The notes under the pieces: generated by a model
What the model saw: only the letters and a program-made list of their open reading frames with translations
Told to the model about the DNA's origin: nothing
The model's database searches: none
Source: a bacterium
GTDB lineage: Bacteria > Zixibacteria > MSB-5A5 > GN15 > FEB-12
DNA: 12,496 nucleotides
Assembly: GCA_030612965.1 (NCBI GenBank)
Contig: JAUWMW010000044.1
Location: forward strand, 1 to 12,496
Direction of reading: 5' to 3'
Made by a program: the position numbers and the translations under genes
Part shown: positions 1 through 7,547 of the stretch, one piece after another
How the letters are laid out: each line of letters begins with the position of its first letter
Position numbering within the stretch: position 1 is the stretch's first letter

Positions 1-410
1 CCTTCCCACAACTGCGGGTCGGGGATAATGTGCTGTACGATCACGTCGCCGATTGGGATATAGCAACTCCACAGCACATTGCCCGGCATACTCCAGTTCG
101 CCGGGTCGCCCACATCCGGATCAGGGATGTCGGAGTAGATAGTGATCCAGAAACCGTCGATGGTACCGGTGGATCCGCCGAACCATGATCCCCAGAAATG
201 GATTTCGTTGACCGGACCGTCTTCGGAGCAGGTCCAGTCATCGGCTAATGGCTGACCGAAACTGGCCAGAACGTTCCACCCTTCCTCATCGGGGTTCTGA
301 GGAAAGTGCATTTTGTGGCCGTCGCCGGGCATCCAGTCGGCCAGCACAAACATGGCGCAAAAGCCGAACACTGCCGCAAGCGCAACGGAACCAAGTAAAG
401 CTCTTCGCAT
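1..410 (-). CDS. Exported protein of unknown function, C-terminal part missing
   Basis: The gene reads leftward from ATG at 410 and runs off the left edge after 136 codons with no stop. An AGGAGG ribosome binding site sits 6 bases before the ATG, so the start is well supported. The first 24 residues (MRRALLGSVALAAVFGFCAM...) form a typical signal peptide: two arginines, a hydrophobic core and a small residue before the likely cut near VLA-DW. The mature part contains a tryptophan- and acid-rich stretch (PLADDWTCSEDGPVNEIHFW, then GSWFGG) followed by a beta-rich segment with 'FWITIYSDIPDPD'. I have seen this DDW.C.DG.V.EIH.WGSW pattern in secreted, beta-sandwich-like proteins of Zixibacteria, planctomycetes and similar groups, but I know of no assigned function. 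It probably acts outside the cytoplasmic membrane. No partner gene is visible because its downstream neighbour lies outside the window. Confidence 0.85.
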   Translation of the reverse strand, partial: MRRALLGSVALAAVFGFCAMFVLADWMPGDGHKMHFPQNPDEEGWNVLASFGQPLADDWTCSEDGPVNEIHFWGSWFGGSTGTIDGFWITIYSDIPDPDVGDPANWSMPGNVLWSCYIPIGDVIVQHIIPDPQLWE

Positions 411-433
411 GAGATTCCTCCTGAAATCCTCGG

Positions 434-453
434 GCCTCAAACGCCCTTGAGAC
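434..453 (-). other. Small hairpin in the 5' leader of the exported-protein gene
   Basis: On the leftward strand GTCTCAA and TTGAGGC (7 pairs, one G-U) flank the six-base loop GGGCGT, ending about 24 bases before the start codon. There is no T-run after it, so it is not a terminator of the standard kind. It may stabilise the leader or be chance. Confidence 0.3.
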
Positions 454-846
454 TCTGTCGATAGTTGTAGTTTATGTCAGTCTTCGCCAAGCCCAGCAGT
501 GCCCGAACGGTTTTGACGGCGGAAATGGCGCGTATTCTCCCATACCAACAGGCCTGAAGCAATACACCACAGCGACTTCAGTTGATCCGGCAATCGAGAT
601 CCACACTATTTCTTCACACCGGTAATAGAGACACAGACAGAACCAAAGACATCCATCCTCCATTGGGAAGATACCAACGCGACCCGCCGGTGTCAAGCGA
701 TTTCCTAATACATGGATGCTCTTTATCTACGTTGACCGCTCGGTGTCGGATTCAGTAATCGGCAAATAGGATAAGATCGTCACGACGACGTACGGACATA
801 TATTAGAGATCGACCGATTGTGCGATGTTCTAGAGGGAGGGGGTGG

Positions 847-910
847 GGCATCCGACTGAAAACCGTCATGCCGGACGTTCGTCCGGATCTCATAAGCACC
901 ATCGGATGTC
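847..910. repeat. Nested inverted repeat of 64 bases
   Basis: An outer pair, GGCATCCGA (847-855) and TCGGATGTC (902-910), can form 9 pairs with one G-U. Inside it CCGGAC (871-876) and GTCCGG (881-886) form a perfect 6-pair stem around GTTC. The inner part reads GTCATGCCGGAC..GTCCGG, which resembles a dispersed palindromic repeat seen in many bacterial genomes. It could be a REP-like mobile palindrome or a structured RNA; the sequence alone does not decide. Confidence 0.5.
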
Positions 911-918
911 GAAACCAT

Positions 919-941
919 CCTTCGGCTCCGCTCAGGACAGG
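919..941. repeat. Short dispersed-repeat unit (CCTTCGG...CAGGACAGG)
   Basis: The stretch CCTTCGGCTCCGCTCAGG followed by ACAGG matches, on the other strand, the CCTGTCCTGAGC..AG.CGAAGG pattern that recurs between genes in many unrelated bacterial genomes. Only one copy is present in this window, so the call rests on recognition of the pattern. Confidence 0.4.
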
Positions 942-984
942 CTTGGGCGTCGACCTACCCTGACTCAAACGTCTGATCAGTATT

Positions 985-1047
985 TGTCAGGATCCTTGTG
1001 ATCCTGACAGGCAAGCCTGTTCCTCGTCAGGTTCCAAGGAACCTGAC
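985..1047. repeat. Cluster of three adjacent palindromes with a shared GTCAGG core
   Basis: First palindrome: TGTCAGGATC (985-994) and GATCCTGACA (1000-1009), 10 perfect pairs around CTTGT. Second: ACAGGC and GCCTGT (1007-1012 and 1015-1020), overlapping the first by three bases. Third: GTCAGGTTCC (1026-1035) and GGAACCTGAC (1038-1047), 10 perfect pairs around AA. The first and third share the GTCAGG(A/T)TC arm and look like two members of one REP-like family set side by side. Confidence 0.65.
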
Positions 1048-1070
1048 CTACAGCAGCTTTAACCACAAGT

Positions 1071-1114
1071 GAGATTGCCGCGGCCACGCGAAACGCGTGA
1101 CCTCGCAATGACGG
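1071..1114. repeat. Palindromic repeat of the GCAATCTC / GTCATTGCGAGG type
   Basis: On the leftward strand the unit begins CCGTCATTGCGAGG and ends GCGGCAATCTC, a pattern known as a dispersed repeat in many bacterial phyla. ATTGC (1074-1078) pairs with GCAAT (1105-1109), and CACGCG (1085-1090) pairs with CGCGTG (1094-1099) around AAA. It lies just downstream of the tRNA pair in the direction of their transcription. Confidence 0.5.
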
Positions 1115-1153
1115 TGTTTGGGGGAAAGGAAAACTGTGGCTGGCCATAAAAAA

Positions 1154-1225
<72 letters not shown>

Positions 1226-1227
1226 CA

Positions 1228-1305
<78 letters not shown>

Positions 1306-1324
1306 CTATCGAACTTGGCCTCAG

Positions 1325-1353
1325 ATTATAATATCGGCATCTGATCTTGTCAA
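1325..1353 (-). promoter_or_regulatory. Consensus sigma-70 promoter of the Gly-Cys tRNA pair
   Basis: On the leftward strand TTGACA (1353-1348) and TATAAT (1330-1325) are both perfect matches to the sigma-70 consensus and are separated by exactly 17 bases. Transcription should begin near 1318, leaving a leader of about a dozen bases before tRNA-Gly. The region just after the -10 box (CTGAGGCC) is fairly GC-rich, as in stringently controlled stable-RNA promoters, but control by ppGpp is only an inference. Confidence 0.93.
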
Positions 1354-1460
1354 CTTCTTTCGATTTGAAAATACGCATTCCGGAGTTCGACATCCGCCTC
1401 ACAACCTTGGGAGTTGACTGATTCAAGCCGTCAGATTCTGCGTGGTGCGCGTCTATCGGT

Positions 1461-3350
1461 CTATCGCCCGCGCTGTTTGGCCAGCATGTCGGCTCGGGCT
1501 TTGGCAGCGTCGGAATAGATTTTCGGCCAGTACCAGGGAACCAGTTTTCGCAACCAGCGCTCGTGGATAGCAGCCCGGGCGGTGTCACCGGTGACAGCAG
1601 CAAAGAAATAGAGGTCCTTGTGAGCCTCAAAAACCAGTGAGTCCTGAGCCAAGACATGATGCAAAAGCTTGAGGGCAGGCTCCTGATCATTCAGCAGAAG
1701 GTGACTGAACGCTTTCTGATAAATGACATAAGGGTTGTATGGTGTCGGGCTCGCTTTAAGCGCCTTAGCATAGAACTCGATCGCCCTTTTGTGATTCCCG
1801 GCTACGTAGCTGTCCAGACCCTCCTTGTAGTATTGCACATACTCGACCGGGTATGTAGGAACCAGCGACCCTTTGATCTCTCGGACCCTCTTGAACGCTG
1901 AGACGATTGAGCCTTTCGTCGTCGGATTGACCTGGTAGTACCAGCCAACCGTTCGGTAAGCGTTCAGAAACTCCGGGAAGAGCAACAGAGCCCGCTCAGC
2001 CGGCGCCGATGGTTTCACGCCGGTGGAGAACACGATGTAGTCCGGGGCACGGGTCAGCAGGTACTTGGTGTTGTGCTTTCGCTCTTTCCAGGTAGTGGTC
2101 ATGCCCTCAATCGGTGGCTCGGAATGTCGTGCGATGGTCGAATCGGTCAGACCGACCATGTCGATCACATCATGGCCAAGCAGTTCGTACCCGAAGATAC
2201 CGATGGTCGGCACAGCCACAGAAAAATCCGTGGTGTCGGACTGACGCATCTGTTGACCCATGAATTGCATCTTCCGCATAAACAACTTCTCGTTGGCATT
2301 GTAGGTGTTGACATGAGTCCAGGGCAACCAGACAGTCGCCGCCAACAGCGGTACCGCCACCAGGAAGTAGATCATATTGCGAGTTCTGGGCGTCAGATTC
2401 CCTACCACCAACCGCAATGACACTGCCGTCAACAGAGCGACGCCGCCAAGCACCGGCACGAAGAACCGGTACACTTTCAGAACATCCCCCCCCACCACCA
2501 CAATATAAAGGACATACAATATAACTAAAAGCCACACAGCCCGAAAAGCCCTGGACATTCGACTCCAAAAGAGCAACGGCAATAGCAACCCGATACCATA
2601 AAAGCCACAGTCGGCAAAGAACTTGCCGGCATATTCTAAACCGGCGGCTAAATAGTCAAGGCGTGCCCCGGTCTTGGCAAAGAACGGGTTAGGGAAGATC
2701 GATCCATAGTAGATCACCTTGAAGAGGGCAAATGGCAGTGAGAGAATAAACGCCATAATAACAACACGGCCGGTGAAACGCGGCAGACGCCGCTCGGTAA
2801 TAGCTTCGATCAAGACCAGCAGGCCCGCCACCAGGGCGCCCTCGGGTCGCACCCAGACCGCTACCAGGAGCCACAACAGCAACCAGCGGCTTTGCTTGAG
2901 ATAGCAGTACAATGCGGCCAGAGTGGCAAAAGCGAAGCAGCTTGTCTCCAGTCCGGCCGGTGACCAGTAGGCCAAACCCGGATTGACGGCAACCAGATAA
3001 ACCGGCAGCAGGGCCAGCAAGGAATCCTCACGGGCAAAAAGGTGGCGGGCAAGCAAATATGTCAGAATTATCAACCCAGCCCCAAAGGCCAAGCCGGTCA
3101 ACTGCGATACCAGGATGAAGTCCAGCTTCATCGCGCCGATCAGAGCTAAATAGATGACCCACCCGAAGTTGGTGAAGCCCTCTATCCTCTCCCCTATATT
3201 ATAGACCAGACCGTGACCATTGAGGAAGTTGGCCACGTATCGATACGAGATGTAAGCATCGTCCTGGATGAACCAAAACTTGTTGGCCAGCCAACCGAAT
3301 ATCATCAGGGCCGGGACTATGGGAAGCGCAGTTTTGAGGTATTTCTTCAA
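1461..3350 (-). CDS. Polytopic GT-C family glycosyltransferase with TPR-like tail
   Basis: The 629-residue protein has roughly ten hydrophobic membrane segments between residues 8 and about 345, then a long extracytoplasmic part. After the first segment comes QDDAYISYRYVANFLNGHG (D30, D31), then 'RIEGFTNFGW' at 55-64. This acidic first-loop motif is the signature of lipid-phospho-sugar-dependent GT-C enzymes (PMT/ArnT type) and is closest in feel to AftB-like arabinofuranosyltransferases of family GT89. The 'GIFGYELLGHDVIDMVGLTD' region also recurs in that group. Residues 507-605 look like two or three TPR-type helical hairpins. The likely role is transfer of a sugar from a polyprenyl-phosphate donor on the outer face of the membrane; donor and acceptor are unknown. 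The only in-frame start close to the first membrane segment is TTG at 3350, since a stop lies five codons further upstream (3366-3368). No good ribosome binding site precedes it. It follows glgA by 21 bases and seems to close the operon; no terminator was found after it. Confidence 0.85.
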   Translation of the reverse strand: MKKYLKTALPIVPALMIFGWLANKFWFIQDDAYISYRYVANFLNGHGLVYNIGERIEGFTNFGWVIYLALIGAMKLDFILVSQLTGLAFGAGLIILTYLLARHLFAREDSLLALLPVYLVAVNPGLAYWSPAGLETSCFAFATLAALYCYLKQSRWLLLWLLVAVWVRPEGALVAGLLVLIEAITERRLPRFTGRVVIMAFILSLPFALFKVIYYGSIFPNPFFAKTGARLDYLAAGLEYAGKFFADCGFYGIGLLLPLLFWSRMSRAFRAVWLLVILYVLYIVVVGGDVLKVYRFFVPVLGGVALLTAVSLRLVVGNLTPRTRNMIYFLVAVPLLAATVWLPWTHVNTYNANEKLFMRKMQFMGQQMRQSDTTDFSVAVPTIGIFGYELLGHDVIDMVGLTDSTIARHSEPPIEGMTTTWKERKHNTKYLLTRAPDYIVFSTGVKPSAPAERALLLFPEFLNAYRTVGWYYQVNPTTKGSIVSAFKRVREIKGSLVPTYPVEYVQYYKEGLDSYVAGNHKRAIEFYAKALKASPTPYNPYVIYQKAFSHLLLNDQEPALKLLHHVLAQDSLVFEAHKDLYFFAAVTGDTARAAIHERWLRKLVPWYWPKIYSDAAKARADMLAKQRGR

Positions 3351-3371
3351 GAGATGGCCCGTACGCTATTG

Positions 3372-4829
3372 TCAGCCAATCAGTTTCTCGAATTGTATGA
3401 CGTACTGGTCAACCGCCTGGGCCCACGAGAAGTCCTGCTTCATGCCCGCCTTCATCAGCTTCACCCAGGGTCTCCGCCTGGCATAGACGGCCAGCGCCCG
3501 TTCCAGCGCCGTCAACATCGCCTCGGGAGTATCTTCGGCAAAGACAAATCCGGTACCCTCGCCACTGTCCGGGTCATAGTCAACGACCGTGTCGGCCAGA
3601 CCACCAACCGCGTTGATTACCGGAACCGTACCATACTTCAGCGAATATAGCTGGTTGAGGCCGCACGGCTCAAACAACGACGGCATCAGGAAGATGTCGG
3701 CAGCACCCTCGATTTGGTGGGCCATCTTTTCATCGTGAGCCAGATAAACCTTGAGCTTGTCGGGGTACTTGGTCTGAAGATGCAGCAGCAGTTTGTGGAA
3801 TTTGTCCTCGCCGGTACCGAGGACCACCATCTGGATGTTCATGGCAAACAGTCTGTCAGCGGCATCGCGAAGAAGACTCAGACCCTTTTGATGGACCAGC
3901 CGCGTGACCATCCCCACTAACGGCGTGGTTTCTCGAATCGGCAAACCGGCAGCGCCTAACAGTTCTACTTTGTTCATCCGCTTCCCACTGAGATTGGCCG
4001 CGTAATACCGAAACGGCAAGTGATGGTCGCGTGACGGCGACCAAACGGTATAGTCGACGCCGTTGAGAATTCCGTGTAAATCATCAGATCGTTTCCTGAG
4101 CACCCCGTCGAGCCCGCAGCCGAACTTGCCGGTCTGGATCTCCTCGGCGTAGCGAGGCGACACGGTGGTAATCAAATCAGCGTGAACGATAGCGCCCTTC
4201 AGAAAGTTCACCTTCCCAAAAAACTCCAACGGCGCCGTTGGCAACAACAGGCTGTCGGGAAGACCCAGAGCCGGAAAACCTTCAGCCTCAAAACTACCCT
4301 GGTGAGCCAGATTGTGGATCGTCAGTACCGTTTTCACGCCGTCGAAGAATGGATCGTCGGCATAGACCGTTTTCAGATAGACGGCAATCAGACCAGCCTG
4401 CCAATCATGGAGATGAACGATATCAGGCTTGAAATCAAGCTTACGCGCCGCCTCCAACACCGACCGACTGAAGAAGGCAAACCGCTCGTCATTGTCGGCG
4501 AAATCCTCCTTAGTGTCATGATGAAAATAGAGGCCACGTCGATTGAAGTAATGGGCATTGCCGATAAAGCAGATACGCAGGCCACTCCTGCGATCACGCG
4601 CCATGCTGGCGGTCATGACCTCTTCGGACGTGCCGATCGGTATCTTGAGCGACCAAGCCAACGGCTCAAGGTGATAGTCAGCGGTGTCAAGAAAGCCGTA
4701 ATGCGGGATCATGACCAGCACCTCGTGACCCAACCGCGCCAACTGGGCCGGCAAAGCACCCACCACATCGCCGAGACCGCCGGTCTTGGCGAACGGCACC
4801 ATCTCCGAGGCGGCTACTAATATCTTCAG
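3372..4829 (-). CDS. glgA: Glycogen (starch) synthase, GT5, with a probable CTG start
   Basis: GlgA transfers glucose from ADP-glucose (UDP-glucose in some relatives) to the growing end of an alpha-1,4-glucan in the cytoplasm. From the proposed start the protein has 485 residues, close to the usual 477 or so. Seen motifs are KILVAASEMVPFAKTGGLGD at the N-terminus with K15 of KTGG placed as in E. coli GlgA, HLHDWQAGL, 'GILNGVDYTVWSP', 'VTRLVHQKG', and 'FEPCGLNQLYSLKYG' at about residue 386 with the catalytic-site glutamate. The first ATG (4802) would begin at MVPFAKTGG and lose the first beta strand. The only usable in-frame start that restores the canonical 'MKIL..ASE..PFAKTGG' end is CTG at 4829-4827, preceded by GGAAAGGAAG at 6 bases. 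That places the start 1 base after the galT stop, which implies translational coupling. If CTG is not used, the conservative start is 4802. No glgC or glgB lies nearby. Confidence 0.93.
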   Translation of the reverse strand: MKILVAASEMVPFAKTGGLGDVVGALPAQLARLGHEVLVMIPHYGFLDTADYHLEPLAWSLKIPIGTSEEVMTASMARDRRSGLRICFIGNAHYFNRRGLYFHHDTKEDFADNDERFAFFSRSVLEAARKLDFKPDIVHLHDWQAGLIAVYLKTVYADDPFFDGVKTVLTIHNLAHQGSFEAEGFPALGLPDSLLLPTAPLEFFGKVNFLKGAIVHADLITTVSPRYAEEIQTGKFGCGLDGVLRKRSDDLHGILNGVDYTVWSPSRDHHLPFRYYAANLSGKRMNKVELLGAAGLPIRETTPLVGMVTRLVHQKGLSLLRDAADRLFAMNIQMVVLGTGEDKFHKLLLHLQTKYPDKLKVYLAHDEKMAHQIEGAADIFLMPSLFEPCGLNQLYSLKYGTVPVINAVGGLADTVVDYDPDSGEGTGFVFAEDTPEAMLTALERALAVYARRRPWVKLMKAGMKQDFSWAQAVDQYVIQFEKLIG

Positions 4830-4830
4830 T

Positions 4831-5877
4831 TCAGGCTTCCTTTCCTGCCGGCTTGGAATCCTGCCGGTGGCTCCACTGCTCCAGATCGATATTTCTTAAG
4901 TAAGCAGCCGACTCCTCGGGTGGCGTGGGATTGATGTGAAAGCCCGAACCCCACTCAAAACCGGCCACCCGGGTCAGCTTGGGAATAATCTCGAAATGCC
5001 AATGATAGTGCTCCATCGGTTCTCTTGACACCGGCTGCGTGTGCAACATATAGTTAAACGGCGGATCATTCAGCGCCGCCTTCAACCGGGCCAGAGTGGC
5101 TTTGATCGCTCGCGCCAACACCATCACCTCGGTGTCGCTCATCTCCAGGTAGGATGACTGGTGTGTTTTGGGCAGCAGCCAGGTTTCAAATGGAAACCTC
5201 GGTGCAAAAGGCTGAATGGTCAAAAAAGCGTCGTGGTCCGCCACTACGCGACTGCCGTCGGTCAACTCTTGTCTGACGATATCACAAAAAATGCAGCGTT
5301 CTTTGAAATCCCAGTACCGCTTGGCCCCGGCGATCTCCTCAGCCACCCGCTTGGGGACAATCGGGGTAGCGATAAGTTGACTGTGTGCATGTTCCAGCGA
5401 CGCCCCGGCCGCCTCACCGTGATTCTTAAACACCAGGATGTATGCAAAGCGCCGATCACGCTGGAGATCCATCATACGCTCGCGGTAGGCCCAGAAAACA
5501 TCACGCACTTGCTCGTCGCTCATATCGACCATATCGCAGGCATGGTCGGGCGTCTCTATTATCACTTCATGGGCGCCGATGCCGTTCATCTTATCGTAAA
5601 TGCCCACTGGTTGCCGGTCCAGCGATCCCTCGATCTTCAAGGCAGGATATTTATTTGGCATCACGCGCAATGACCAGCCAGGCTGGTTCGGCTCGGTCCC
5701 ACTCTGTCGATAAGCAAGAATCTCCGGTGGCGTGTTCTCCTCATGACCGGGACAAAACGGACACATGGCGGCGTCGGTGCGCTTCGAGACCGACGTGAAC
5801 GAGGACGGTCGCTTGCCGCGCTCGGTGGAGATGATCACCCAGCGTCCGGTGATCGGGTCTTTACGTAGTTCCGGCAT
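4831..5877 (-). CDS. galT: Galactose-1-phosphate uridylyltransferase (HIT-like)
   Basis: The 348-residue protein belongs to the GalT branch of the HIT superfamily, which swaps the nucleotidyl group between UDP-glucose and galactose-1-phosphate in the Leloir pathway. Zinc-type cysteines C39 and C42 occur in MCPFCPGHEENTPPE. The active site is 'GASLEHAHSQLIATP' with H163, H165 and Q167; H165 matches the nucleophile of E. coli GalT (His166). Alanine stands between the two histidines where E. coli has proline, a change seen in many bacterial members. The C-terminal 'YHWHFEIIPKLTRVAGFEWG' and 'GFHINPTPPEESA' are highly typical. AGGAG lies 6 bases before the ATG at 5877. It is the second gene of the operon, 51 bases after the GlmU-like gene and 1 base before glgA. 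Some HIT-type relatives act on ADP-glucose, and the pairing with glgA makes that a possibility worth keeping. Confidence 0.93.
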   Translation of the reverse strand: MPELRKDPITGRWVIISTERGKRPSSFTSVSKRTDAAMCPFCPGHEENTPPEILAYRQSGTEPNQPGWSLRVMPNKYPALKIEGSLDRQPVGIYDKMNGIGAHEVIIETPDHACDMVDMSDEQVRDVFWAYRERMMDLQRDRRFAYILVFKNHGEAAGASLEHAHSQLIATPIVPKRVAEEIAGAKRYWDFKERCIFCDIVRQELTDGSRVVADHDAFLTIQPFAPRFPFETWLLPKTHQSSYLEMSDTEVMVLARAIKATLARLKAALNDPPFNYMLHTQPVSREPMEHYHWHFEIIPKLTRVAGFEWGSGFHINPTPPEESAAYLRNIDLEQWSHRQDSKPAGKEA

Positions 5878-5928
5878 TCAGGTCTCCTGTTACGAACATT
5901 TTAGAATCCATTGTTCAACCAGAACGCT

Positions 5929-7200
5929 TCAAAAACTCATGATTCCCTTTTCTTCGACACGGCCATTGAAGAGTTGCCGCAACAGTTCGATTTCTCGTTC
6001 AGACAGAGTATGGTTGCGCCGAGCGGTACTCTTGCGAGCAGTATCGATCGCCTTTTCGATCTCATATCGTTCATATCGACCCGAATTACCCCAACTGAAG
6101 GACGGCACTTCCTTGTCGGCGATCACCGAACCTCCAAACAGGTTGCTGCTGACCCCGATGTTGATCCCGGTATTCAAGAGAGTACCGATGCCGAACTTGG
6201 TGTGATCGCCGATAAACGAGCCAACTTTGATCGAGCCGGTATCGATCAACTCGCCGCCGACACTGGACCTGATAGTCGAGTAGTTGTTCTTGAGATCAGA
6301 GTTGGTCGTCATGGCGCCGAAATTCACCCACGGGCCAACATAGCTGTGACCGATAAAGCCGGCGTGGTACTTGTTCACGTAACTGTGGAAGACGCTCTCT
6401 TCGACCTCTCCCCCGACCCGGCAGGTGTGGCCGATCGACGAAGCGGTGATCTTGCCGGCTACGATCACGCTGTTGGGGCCGATGTAGGTCGGTCCGTAGA
6501 TAGCCGCGTGCGGTTCGATGCGACCATAGTCGGCGATGCAGATCGGCCCCTTGGAGGCGTCGAGCACCGCGCCCGGGAGCACTTCTACGGCGTAACCAAG
6601 CACAATGTCACCGCTGTTCACCATGAAGGCGCCGTCATGAACTCGAGCCTTGCTCGAATCCGGCAGTCTGTCCCGCAATAACGCAAAGTCACTCACGATC
6701 TCTTTTTCAATGTCGGCCATGATCTGCCAGCAGTAGTCGTAGAGTGTCGCCGTCGTCTCTTGAAAACTGATTTGGGACGACTCCTCGCCGTATGTTTCCT
6801 GGTATTCGCGTTGCGTGGCAACCGGGGGGACATGTCTAAGCAGCTTCTCCTTGAACAGAACGGCTACCGTCTCATCACCTGCCTTGAATGCCGACGATCC
6901 GGTCGCCTGCCTGACCAATTCCGGCAGGTCGCCGTAGTCCCGGAGACGACCGTTGAGAAAAAGCACCTCCCCATCGGGCTTCTTGATAATGTTGACCGGA
7001 ATGTCGCGATAGCTCTCAGCCAACAGTGGAGAAACCTGCTCGCGGGCCGTGAAACAGAATTCGGCATCGGCGAAGTACCTCCTGGCTCTCTTGTAGAGCG
7101 GCACGATCCCGGCACGCAGCGTATAGACCGGACGCATGTAGGTCAGAGGAAAGAACCGGCTATATCCGTCGTCTTCATAGAAACAGATTTTCAAGGGCAT
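5929..7200 (-). CDS. GlmU-like sugar nucleotidyltransferase / acyltransferase
   Basis: The 423-residue protein starts ICFYEDDGYSRFFPLTYMRP, then 'VYTLRAGI', which matches the atypical GlmU-like family of Bacteroidetes and other FCB groups (TIGR03991-type, UDP-GlcNAc diphosphorylase / GlcN-1-P acetyltransferase). The N-terminal half (to about 215) would be the nucleotidyltransferase domain, although the classic L.AG.GTRM loop is not visible. Residues 218-370 are a left-handed beta-helix with hexapeptide turns (GPTYIGPNSVIVAGKI, 'GTLLNTGINIGVSSNLFGGS'), as in acetyltransferases. The probable product is a nucleotide-activated amino sugar for cell-wall or surface glycans; the exact sugar cannot be read from sequence. 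GAGGA lies 5 bases before the ATG at 7200. It is the first gene of the leftward operon with galT, glgA and the GT-C enzyme. I saw no convincing promoter in the 130 bases before it. Confidence 0.85.
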   Translation of the reverse strand: MPLKICFYEDDGYSRFFPLTYMRPVYTLRAGIVPLYKRARRYFADAEFCFTAREQVSPLLAESYRDIPVNIIKKPDGEVLFLNGRLRDYGDLPELVRQATGSSAFKAGDETVAVLFKEKLLRHVPPVATQREYQETYGEESSQISFQETTATLYDYCWQIMADIEKEIVSDFALLRDRLPDSSKARVHDGAFMVNSGDIVLGYAVEVLPGAVLDASKGPICIADYGRIEPHAAIYGPTYIGPNSVIVAGKITASSIGHTCRVGGEVEESVFHSYVNKYHAGFIGHSYVGPWVNFGAMTTNSDLKNNYSTIRSSVGGELIDTGSIKVGSFIGDHTKFGIGTLLNTGINIGVSSNLFGGSVIADKEVPSFSWGNSGRYERYEIEKAIDTARKSTARRNHTLSEREIELLRQLFNGRVEEKGIMSF

Positions 7201-7547
7201 CCGTGTCCTCGGGGTTTTTGGTCCATTCTACAATTATCGGCATCAAACCCGGCCGACTTAGATGACCGGCAAGATGGCAACAGATGCGAAAAGAGGCAAG
7301 TAGAAAAAGGAATTGACTCCATCGAGTATTCTTGGCCGGGTGGCTCACCCCGGTGGCCCACCATTTATGGCGAGATGTTTCACGCAACGGCGCAGTCTTA
7401 TATCCCCATCATGAATGATGGGCCACCCAGCCCGGCCGATAGTTGACAATAGAAGTGTTTTGTCACTTTGTTATTTTTTTTGAATCATTTCTGCTTATAT
7501 TGTGTTCTAAGAGCCTGAACGTGCTAACAAAGAAAGGTTGAGAATAC
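7201..7547. other. Divergent intergenic region
   Basis: This region separates the leftward sugar operon from the rightward selenoprotein gene. The middle holds the 7334-7437 inverted-repeat element. The right end (7441-7547) is AT-rich and includes TATATT at 7496-7501, a possible -10 box for the selenoprotein gene, but no -35 box stands at the right distance. No gene is seen. Confidence 0.6.
7334..7437. repeat. Composite inverted repeat of 104 bases
   Basis: The outer arms GGCCGGG (7334-7340) and CCCGGCC (7431-7437) pair perfectly. Inside, GGTGGCCCACCATTTATG (7352-7369) pairs with CATGAATGATGGGCCACC (7410-7427) at 17 of 18 positions counting one G-U. Two smaller palindromes lie within: GGGTG-GCT-CACCC (7338-7350) and the CATCAT/ATGATG stem near 7407-7420. 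This resembles a pair of head-to-head REP units (a BIME-like element). It could also fold in RNA read from either neighbour's leader. Confidence 0.65.

Larger units (their letters stand above)
411..1153. other. Gene-free stretch; right half filled with palindromic repeats
   Basis: No reading frame here has a plausible start, codon use or recognisable protein; the short open frames on the leftward strand look like noise. The left half (454-846) shows no clear promoter, hairpin or repeat to me. The right half holds several distinct inverted-repeat units listed separately (847-910, 919-941, 985-1047, 1071-1114). A run of seven A residues at 1148-1154 directly follows the tRNA-Cys gene on the leftward strand and may help end its transcript. 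Confidence 0.7.

Noticed and set aside
847..1114. CRISPR array
   Set aside because: The repeats are unlike each other, are palindromes rather than direct repeats, and have no regular spacers.
4182..4820. A 212-codon rightward frame antisense to glgA
   Set aside because: It is a shadow of glgA, its composition does not resemble a real protein, and no start signals are visible.
5911..6681. A 256-codon rightward frame antisense to the GlmU-like gene
   Set aside because: It is the mirror of the beta-helix coding region and has no recognisable motif of its own.
7438..7465. TTGACA at 7443 as a -35 box for the selenoprotein gene
   Set aside because: Seventeen bases downstream there is CTTTGT, which is not a usable -10 element, so the match is probably chance.
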